Below the pieces are notes generated by a model. It was given only the letters and a program-made list of their open reading frames with translations. It searched no databases and was not told the origin of the DNA. This document shows positions 4,655 through 9,688 of a DNA stretch of 9,688 nucleotides, one piece after another. The stretch lies in contig CAMVIC010000050.1 of the NCBI GenBank assembly GCA_947167435.1, forward strand, positions 1-9,688, written 5' to 3'. The number at the start of each line of letters is the position of its first letter. Positions within the stretch are counted from its first letter, which is position 1. Made by a program: the position numbers and the translations under genes. This stretch comes from an uncultured Clostridia bacterium. Lineage in GTDB: Bacteria; Bacillota_A; Clostridia; Oscillospirales; Oscillospiraceae.

Positions 4655-7495
4655 CTAAAATTTCAGGATCAGGCTCAGGGCCGCCACGGGCAGGACAGCC
4701 GCCAGCATGAACAGCAGCAGGAACCCGGCGCCCACCGTCCCGGCGGACAGGAGCTTACCAAACACCAGCAGCACCCCCAGCACGGCGGCCAGAATGGTGA
4801 GCAGGAGATTGATGCGCGTGGCCACGTACATGCTGCGCCCGGTATCCGCCATGTGCACCAGGGGGCCCAGTCCCTCCCGGCAGACTACTGCAGCCACCTT
4901 GCTGTTCTGGCCGGGCTTGGCCTCGGACAGGGCAAAGCGCTCCACATAGGGCGGAAAGTCGTAGCCGTCAGTAGCCACGTCAAAGCTCTCGTGCAGCATC
5001 TCCGGGCTGACGTTGAAGTCCCGGATGGCGAAGATGGGATGCCGGTTGGAGCGGATCAGTCCCACCAGGGCCTTGCGCACCGGCGGCAGCGCCTCGTATT
5101 TCAGGTTGAAGATTCCGTACAGAATTCCGTCCACCGCCAGCAGCACCGTGGTTTTGCTCACAAGGCGATAGGGAATGCGCACGTTCATCAGGCGCATCAG
5201 CTCCGTGCCGCCGCACAGCACGTTTTCTCCGTCGATGATGCCCTTGAAGCCGCCGCCGGGCAGAAACTCGAAGTTCTCCACCCGTTTCATGCTGCAGGCG
5301 TTCTTCTGCATCAGATCCGCAAAGCAGGATGCGATGCCGGTGCCGGAGGCACAGATCATACTGCCCGCATAGGAGATGATCTTCTCGGCGGACACGTCGG
5401 CAAAAATCCGGATGCTGTCGATCTCCACGCTCCCCTCCGGGAACAGGTCCCGGTCGGTCACGATCAGGTTCTGGCTGCGGCCGATATCGCACAGGCCGGA
5501 CCATCCGGCCACGGCTGCGCCGCTGGAGAAGATGCGCATGGTGCCCACAAAATAGGGCAGGGCAAAGCACAGCAGCGCCGTCACCGGAACCGCCGGGCAC
5601 AGCAGCGCCGTCAATACGTACAGGAAGTCTCCCGTGCTCTTTTTGACCAGTACCACGATGACGGCCAACAGCAGGCAGAAAATGCCAAGCAGCGGGGCCA
5701 CCCGGTAAAAGGCGTTTTCATCCGGCGGTGTCTCCTCGGAGCGGCGCACGAAGCCGGTTGCGGGGCGGGAGGACTTGAGCAGGGTCACGTCCTTGCCCTT
5801 CAGGTCCTGTTCCCCGCAGACGGTATAGCTGCGCTTTCCGATGGCCGGCACCCGCAGCGCCTTGCGCAGGCCCCGGGCGCTGAGTACGGAGGAGCACAGC
5901 ACACCCATCAGGGACAGGCTGGAGATCAGGCACAGGGGCGTGTGGGGCGTTCCGAAGCCGTTCAACGCCACGGCCAGCGCGTCCAGGCTGGTGAGGACAC
6001 AGCAGAGTGTGGCCATGGAGTCTGCGCCGAAACGGCCCTGGGCCAGATTCAGGGCGGAATTGGTGATCACGTCCAGGTTCAGCAGCATGATGGCCAGCTG
6101 CAGGCCCAGGCAGAAGGCCGCCGCCACCCGATAGGTCTTGAGCATGCCGGTCACCGGCAGCCCCAGGGTGATGTAGGCCAGCACCGCCAGCAGGACGATG
6201 CCCAGCCGGAAGCGCATCCGCAGGGACTGCACCTGGGAGCCGTAGTAGCGGGTTGCGGCGGCAGGCGTCTGCTCCGGACCCAGGTCCTCGTCCTCATCCT
6301 CCACCGTATCCGGTGCGGTGCGCACGCCCGCGCCGAAAATCCGGGCCACAAGCCCCACGGCCATGCCCTGGATAAACTGCCAGAAGCTGGGGAAGGCGTC
6401 TTCATCGTCAAGCTCCACGCCGGTTGCCCGTCTGGCCGTTCCCGGTGCCTTCCGTTTTCCCTCCGCAGCGTCGCCGCTCTTTGGGGCATCCTCGTTCATG
6501 GGTTGTTCCGGCTCGGGCTGCTCCGGCTCGGGCTGCGGGGCGATGGTCGGTTCCGCAGCCGCCTCCGGCCCGGGCTCCGCGTCGAAGACGGGCAGGCTCT
6601 CCGCCGTCTCCTCCGCTTCCACGGCAGAGGCGAACAGACTGTCAAAGTCCGGTTCCGACGCCTCGGCCTCCGGTGCCTCCGGCTCCCGTGCCTCCGGCTC
6701 CCGTGTCTCTGCCGGGGCAGGCTGAACCGCCGGGGCAGGCTTGATCGCCGGTTCGGCCTCTTCGGTCTCTCCGGCCGCCAGCCGCGCTGCCTGAAGGGCA
6801 GCCTCCACAGCTTTCTTTTCTTCCTCCGCCGCGGCAGCGGCGAAGTATTCCTCCGCCGAATACTCCGGCGGCGAGTTGAGCGAACGCTTCTTCGGCTGCG
6901 GGCGCATCAGTCTGCGCAGGCGGCCCAGGAGGCTGTTGTCTTCCTTCTCGGGCGAGCCTGTCTCTTCCTCGCCCTCCTCCGTTCTGCTCCAGTGATACAG
7001 GTCGTCGGTGGACTGCCGGGGCGGCTCGTAATCCTCGTCCGCGCTCAGGTCCAGCTCCTTGTCCCCGAAATACATGCCGCTGCGGCTGCTGCCCACGTGA
7101 AAGCGCGGGTCAAAGCTCTCATCCGGCTTTTCTTCCCCGTCTCTCCCGCCGAAGGAGAAGGGCTGATGCCCCTGCTCCCCGGCAAGGCCGCTCTCGTCAG
7201 CGCTACCGATGATGGCGGCGATCTGCCGCGCTTCCTCGGTCATGGAGGCAAGCGTACCCGCTGCAGCCCCGGCAGCGCCCGCCGCTGCGGAGCCCGCTGC
7301 GGCAGCTCCGACGACCGCCGCGGTCCCGGCCGCCGCGGCGCCGACGGCTTTCACACCGGCCGCGGAGCGCGGGCGCACCCGGTCGTCCGGGGCTTCGTCT
7401 GCCTTTTCTTCCGTATATGCGTCATCTTCCGGCATTTCGCCGGAGAAGGTCTCCCCCGCCATGTCGGCTCTGAACTGGGCCAGGATATCGTCCAC
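4655..7495 (-). CDS. Degenerate P1B-type ATPase-like membrane protein with acidic N-terminal tail (3' part of a frameshifted gene)
   Basis: This is the downstream frame of one large gene. The first in-frame start codon is GTG at 7495, without a ribosome site, and the frame stays open back to a TGA at about 7619-7621; the true start is probably beyond the right edge. Numbered from 7495, residues 1-425 are acidic and low-complexity, with an Ala/Gly-rich stretch (44-85), a basic patch (191-205) and Pro-Glu repeats (259-332). Then come eight hydrophobic helices: 429-450, 456-475, 492-511, 517-538, 598-617, 624-650, 893-913 and 918-942. This is the 4+2+2 order of P1B heavy-metal ATPases. CPAVPV (633-638) stands at the CPC place, LIVTDRDLFPEG (677-688) at DKTGTLTxG, NFEFLPGGGFKGIIDG (741-756) resembles the nucleotide-domain glycine loop, and VLLAVDGILYGIFNLKYEA (784-802) the strand before TGDN. 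DKTGT, HP, TGDN and GDGxND are absent, and the actuator region is only about 60 residues. Most likely a catalytically dead relative. Confidence 0.65.
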   Translation of the reverse strand: MDDILAQFRADMAGETFSGEMPEDDAYTEEKADEAPDDRVRPRSAAGVKAVGAAAAGTAAVVGAAAAGSAAAGAAGAAAGTLASMTEEARQIAAIIGSADESGLAGEQGHQPFSFGGRDGEEKPDESFDPRFHVGSSRSGMYFGDKELDLSADEDYEPPRQSTDDLYHWSRTEEGEEETGSPEKEDNSLLGRLRRLMRPQPKKRSLNSPPEYSAEEYFAAAAAEEEKKAVEAALQAARLAAGETEEAEPAIKPAPAVQPAPAETREPEAREPEAPEAEASEPDFDSLFASAVEAEETAESLPVFDAEPGPEAAAEPTIAPQPEPEQPEPEQPMNEDAPKSGDAAEGKRKAPGTARRATGVELDDEDAFPSFWQFIQGMAVGLVARIFGAGVRTAPDTVEDEDEDLGPEQTPAAATRYYGSQVQSLRMRFRLGIVLLAVLAYITLGLPVTGMLKTYRVAAAFCLGLQLAIMLLNLDVITNSALNLAQGRFGADSMATLCCVLTSLDALAVALNGFGTPHTPLCLISSLSLMGVLCSSVLSARGLRKALRVPAIGKRSYTVCGEQDLKGKDVTLLKSSRPATGFVRRSEETPPDENAFYRVAPLLGIFCLLLAVIVVLVKKSTGDFLYVLTALLCPAVPVTALLCFALPYFVGTMRIFSSGAAVAGWSGLCDIGRSQNLIVTDRDLFPEGSVEIDSIRIFADVSAEKIISYAGSMICASGTGIASCFADLMQKNACSMKRVENFEFLPGGGFKGIIDGENVLCGGTELMRLMNVRIPYRLVSKTTVLLAVDGILYGIFNLKYEALPPVRKALVGLIRSNRHPIFAIRDFNVSPEMLHESFDVATDGYDFPPYVERFALSEAKPGQNSKVAAVVCREGLGPLVHMADTGRSMYVATRINLLLTILAAVLGVLLVFGKLLSAGTVGAGFLLLFMLAAVLPVAALSLILKF
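6505..6534 (-). repeat. 15-bp tandem repeat encoding Glu-Gln-Pro-Glu-Pro
   Basis: Two adjacent 15-base units (6505-6519, 6520-6534) differ at one base and encode the PEPEQPEPEQP stretch in the acidic tail of the pseudo-ATPase. The unit length keeps the frame, so copy number could vary without breaking the protein. Confidence 0.7.
6675..6704 (-). repeat. 15-bp perfect tandem repeat encoding REPEA
   Basis: Two identical 15-base units (6675-6689, 6690-6704) encode TREPEAREPEAPEAEA in the acidic tail, with a degenerate third unit at 6661-6674. This looks like slippage-driven growth of a disordered linker. Confidence 0.7.
6711..6741 (-). repeat. 18-bp-period repeat encoding PAPA units
   Basis: A 13-base sequence (gccggggcaggct) occurs at 6711-6723 and again at 6729-6741, period 18 bases, encoding KPAPAVQPAPAE. 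It is next to the REPEA repeat in the same Pro/Ala/Glu linker. Confidence 0.6.
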
Positions 7496-9688
7496 GGAGT
7501 ATTGCCGCCCGTCTGGGGCGCTGCTCTCCGCGTCCGCCGCGAAGGCAGACTCCTCTGACGGCAGCTGGACCGCCGTCTCCTCGTCCTCCTCCGCTTTCTC
7601 CCCGGCAGCGGGCCTGTTTCAGCCGCGGCCAGATAGTCCTCCTCGAAGCGGAAGTGGCTCGGCTCCTGCCGCCCCTCTTCCAGCTCCTGCCGCCGGCTGC
7701 GCTCCTCCTCCACGGCAAGGCCGAAATAGTTCGCCGCTTCGTCCGATCCGGCACCGCCGCGCTCCGCTTCCCCGTTGTCAAACAGGGGCGCACTGTCCGC
7801 GCTTTCGCCGCTCATCACAGCATAAAGCAGGCTCAGGCGGTCCTTCAGCTCTGTATCGGTCAGATCCGCCGGTGCCCGGCCCTCTCCGTCGGTTTCCGGC
7901 TCCGGTGCTTCTTCGTCGCCCTGGTCAATCCCGGTGGGAAGCGCGTCCGGATTCCGGTCCTCCGCTTTCTCCCCGGTATTCTGTTCCGGTTCCCAATCAA
8001 CCGCGGCCTCTTGCACGCGGGATTCTTCTCTTGTTTCCTGTCCGGGGACGTCTCCGTCCCCGCGGATGGCTGCTTCCTCAGTCGTCAGCATGTCCACCGC
8101 CTTTCCCTGCTTGTCTGCGTCGCGGAACTCCTGCGTCGCTTCCTGTCCGAATACCGCCGTATCCCCGCTCTGCTTCTCCGCATCTTCTCCCTGGTCTTCG
8201 AAGTATTCCGGATCCAGCGCAAGCGTCTCCGTGGGAAACAGGCTCTCCTCCAATTCAAAACCGTCCTCCGGCGGTGTGTTGTCCGCCTCCGGTTCCTCCG
8301 ACGGTTTCTCCCGGCTGAACAGGCCGCGAAGCCGGCTCCACAGGCCCTTTGGCCGCGCTGTCCGGTCCTCGCCCTGTGCGGGCTGATTCTTTTCTTCGTC
8401 AGGTTTCCCTGCCTGAGCGTCCTCGGCCGCCGTCTCTTCCTCCGCTTCTCCGGCTGGCGTGACGGCTGCCGCAGGCTCCTCCCGGGGCTCGCCCTCCTGG
8501 GCGTCCGGTTCTTCCGGCTCCGAAGATGTCTCCGCCGCGGAAAGCTCCGTATCGGAAAACTCCGGTGCATCCCCGCGCTGTTCGGCCCAGAATTCCGCCA
8601 GGATCTCCTGCACGCTGTATGCAGGCAGGCTGTATTCCTCCGCGCTCTCCGCCTCCGGGTCGGGCGTCGGTGTTTCTTCCTCCCGGTCGTCCTCTGCGTC
8701 TGTCTCCTGAGCGGGAGCCGGCGTCTCCTCCTGATCGCTCTCCGCGTCCGTCTCCGCCTCGGCGGTGCGGGCTTCGGCCCGGGCCTCGTCGGCGCTGTTG
8801 GCTGCGTTCAGGTCATCCCAGATTTTCAGCATGGCGGCAAACGACGCCTCGGTCTCTGCGTCCCAGACCACCTCAGGCGGCTGCTTCGCCTCAGGCGCCT
8901 CCGGCTCCGCCGGTTCTTCGGCATCTTCCGCGGCTGCGGCTTCCCCGCTGTCCGCCTCCGGCTGCTCATCCCCAGGCTGCGTCTCTGCTTTCTCCGATTC
9001 TTCGGACGCCGGGGCTTTCTCCTCGGGGAGCGGCGCCTGTTCCGGCTCCTCTGCAGGCGGCTCTTCCTGTTCCCCGGCGGGGATTTCATCCGGCTCAGGC
9101 TCTGCCGGAGCCGCGCCCCAGACGCGCACGTCCTCCCGGTCTTCTTCGTCCGCTGCCGGTTCTGCCTTTATCTCTGCGGTCACGGCGCCGGAATTCCAGA
9201 CGCGAACCGTTTCCTCTTCCCCTTCGTCATCCGGGCTCTGCCCGTCGGGGTGCGCGGGCGGGACGGCGCCCCAGACGCGCACGTCCTCGTCCTCATCCTC
9301 ATCCGGTGCCGCGTCCGGGTCGATTCCCAGGGCTTGCATGGCGCTGAGCAGATACTCCCGCGCCTCTTCCTCGGTGTATTCCGGCAGCGGCTCCGGGGAG
9401 AACTCCGGCTCCGCTTCGGCTTCTTCGCCGGCCTTCCTGCCGTCTTCTTCCGCTTCGTCTGCCGTGTCAGGATCTTCGCCGCTTTCCTCCGGAGCGGACT
9501 CTTCCGCGGCTTCCCCGCCGGTTTCCTCGGGTGTTTCCTGCACGGCGTCCGACTCCTCCGGCGTCGCGCTCTCCGCCTCCTCGTCGGAAGGCGCGGCGGG
9601 CGGATCCTGTTCCTCCTCATCCGGCGTTGCGGTCGCTTCGTTCCCGTCCGGAACCTCCGCCGCCGCTGCCGGTACGGCCGTCTTATCC
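7351..9688 (-). CDS. Giant acidic, probably disordered N-terminal region of the same gene (5' part, cut by right edge)
   Basis: The frame enters from the right edge (48 codons before the GTG at 9543) and has no clear start, so the N-terminus is outside the window. Numbered from 9543, residues 1-644 are rich in Glu, Asp, Ala and Pro, with few hydrophobic stretches and no membrane helix. They carry short helix-like modules (PEYTEEEAREYLLSAMQALG 54-73, SFAAMLKIWDDLNA 234-247, PAYSVQEILAEFWAEQ 307-322, LTDTELKDRLSLLYAVM 561-577), a thrice-repeated VRVW motif (88-91, 113-116, 139-142) and a basic amphipathic patch GLWSRLRGLFSREK (400-413). After residue about 644 the composition flips to Arg-rich and the frame stops at 7351. 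The next frame meanwhile continues the acidic style with AAGEKAEEDEE, which echoes NTGEKAED at 522-529. The tail after about 7610 is therefore an out-of-frame artefact. No function is recognised. Confidence 0.6.
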   Translation of the reverse strand, partial: DKTAVPAAAAEVPDGNEATATPDEEEQDPPAAPSDEEAESATPEESDAVQETPEETGGEAAEESAPEESGEDPDTADEAEEDGRKAGEEAEAEPEFSPEPLPEYTEEEAREYLLSAMQALGIDPDAAPDEDEDEDVRVWGAVPPAHPDGQSPDDEGEEETVRVWNSGAVTAEIKAEPAADEEDREDVRVWGAAPAEPEPDEIPAGEQEEPPAEEPEQAPLPEEKAPASEESEKAETQPGDEQPEADSGEAAAAEDAEEPAEPEAPEAKQPPEVVWDAETEASFAAMLKIWDDLNAANSADEARAEARTAEAETDAESDQEETPAPAQETDAEDDREEETPTPDPEAESAEEYSLPAYSVQEILAEFWAEQRGDAPEFSDTELSAAETSSEPEEPDAQEGEPREEPAAAVTPAGEAEEETAAEDAQAGKPDEEKNQPAQGEDRTARPKGLWSRLRGLFSREKPSEEPEADNTPPEDGFELEESLFPTETLALDPEYFEDQGEDAEKQSGDTAVFGQEATQEFRDADKQGKAVDMLTTEEAAIRGDGDVPGQETREESRVQEAAVDWEPEQNTGEKAEDRNPDALPTGIDQGDEEAPEPETDGEGRAPADLTDTELKDRLSLLYAVMSGESADSAPLFDNGEAERGGAGSDEAANYFGLAVEEERSRRQELEEGRQEPSHFRFEEDYLAAAETGPLPGRKRRRTRRRRSSCRQRSLPSRRTRRAAPQTGGNTPWTISWPSSEPTWRGRPSPAKCRKMTHIRKKRQTKPRTTGCARAPRPV
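7594..7621 (-). other. Apparent -1 frameshift joining the two halves of the large acidic gene
   Basis: Upstream, the sensible frame reads EEDYLAAAETG; downstream, the sensible frame reads AAGEKAEEDEETAVQLP. Joining them needs a shift of -1 between about 7603 and 7621. Adding one C to the short C run of the coding strand (7609-7611) would give ETGPAAGEKAEEDEE without a break. No classic X-XXY-YYZ slippery heptamer is in frame; A-AAG at 7594-7597 is a weak alternative. A sequencing or assembly error, a natural mutation, or recoding cannot be told apart here. Confidence 0.75.
9113..9288 (-). repeat. VRVW repeat: three copies, two identical over 23 bp
   Basis: A 23-base sequence occurs identically at 9113-9135 and 9266-9288 and encodes EDVRVWGA each time. 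A diverged third copy between them (about 9196-9210) encodes TVRVWNSGA. The copies are 25-26 codons apart and are joined by acidic linkers. Trp and Arg in an otherwise acidic, order-poor region suggest a conserved short binding motif. Confidence 0.75.

Noticed and set aside
6480..6745. Possible CRISPR or minisatellite array
   Set aside because: The repeats are short, in-frame coding repeats (15 or 18 bases) without spacers of constant length; they encode Pro/Glu/Ala linkers.
4592..7558. A 988-codon open frame on the plus strand covering the whole pseudo-ATPase gene
   Set aside because: It is antisense to the coherent minus-strand frame with membrane helices. Its product is rich in His, Gln, Arg and Gly with no recognisable domain, and its first codons lie in the terminator stem. 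Long antisense frames are expected here because the GC-rich gene hardly uses codons whose complements are stops.
7594..7603. Programmed -1 frameshift at A-AAG (AGA AAG) as the cause of the break
   Set aside because: The heptamer G-AGA-AAG does not fit X-XXY-YYZ, no clear stimulatory stem was found, and a single missing C nearby explains the data more simply. Kept only as a weak alternative.
7351..7610. Arg-rich C-terminus of the upstream acidic frame as a real protein tail
   Set aside because: It starts exactly where the adjacent frame takes over the acidic style and overlaps conserved-looking coding sequence (YSVDDILAQF), so it is out-of-frame translation.

Overview
The window is GC-rich DNA with tightly packed genes, sigma-70-type promoters and clear Shine-Dalgarno sites. 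It looks like an anaerobic Gram-positive of the class Clostridia, with Oscillospiraceae-like gut bacteria the best guess. This rests on the style of the proteins (a cytosolic BMP-like protein paired with a metallophosphoesterase, a multiheme NrfA with ResB, a very acidic membrane protein) and not on any marker gene. No tRNA, rRNA, CRISPR array, insertion sequence or phage gene was seen.

Left block (1-1748, minus strand): a respiratory operon. nrfA encodes a pentaheme ammonia-forming nitrite reductase with the CXXCK active-site heme and four CXXCH hemes. It is followed, after a perfect GC-rich hairpin, by the first 130 codons of resB, a system II cytochrome c biogenesis protein that runs off the left edge. 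The second gene helps attach heme to the product of the first. No nrfH lies beside nrfA in the window; NrfA has its own N-terminal membrane segment with a possible lipobox.

Divergent control region (1749-1996): back-to-back promoters for nrfA (minus) and the BMP-like gene (plus). Two identical TTGTACAA palindromes, 74 bp apart centre to centre, bracket the nrfA promoter. Both transcripts appear to start with small hairpins.

Middle block (1997-4569, plus strand): a two-gene operon with a 4-bp GTGA overlap. The first gene encodes a cytosolic protein with a ParB-like N-terminal motif and a BMP/PnrA-type nucleoside-binding-like domain. The second encodes a small metallophosphoesterase. A perfect 17-bp bidirectional terminator (4596-4640) separates this operon from the convergent right block.

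Right block (4655-9688, minus strand): one very large gene, open at the right edge and interrupted by an apparent -1 frameshift near 7603-7621. About 1,677 residues are visible once the frames are joined. Roughly 1,150 are an acidic, Pro/Glu/Ala-rich, probably disordered tail carrying recurrent short helical modules and a thrice-repeated VRVW motif. The last about 520 residues have eight membrane segments in the order of a P1B-type ATPase, but the phosphorylation motif DKTGT, the nucleotide-binding HP motif, TGDN and GDGxND are all missing. I read it as a dead P-type-ATPase-like membrane scaffold with a giant acidic arm. It is the most novel element of the window.
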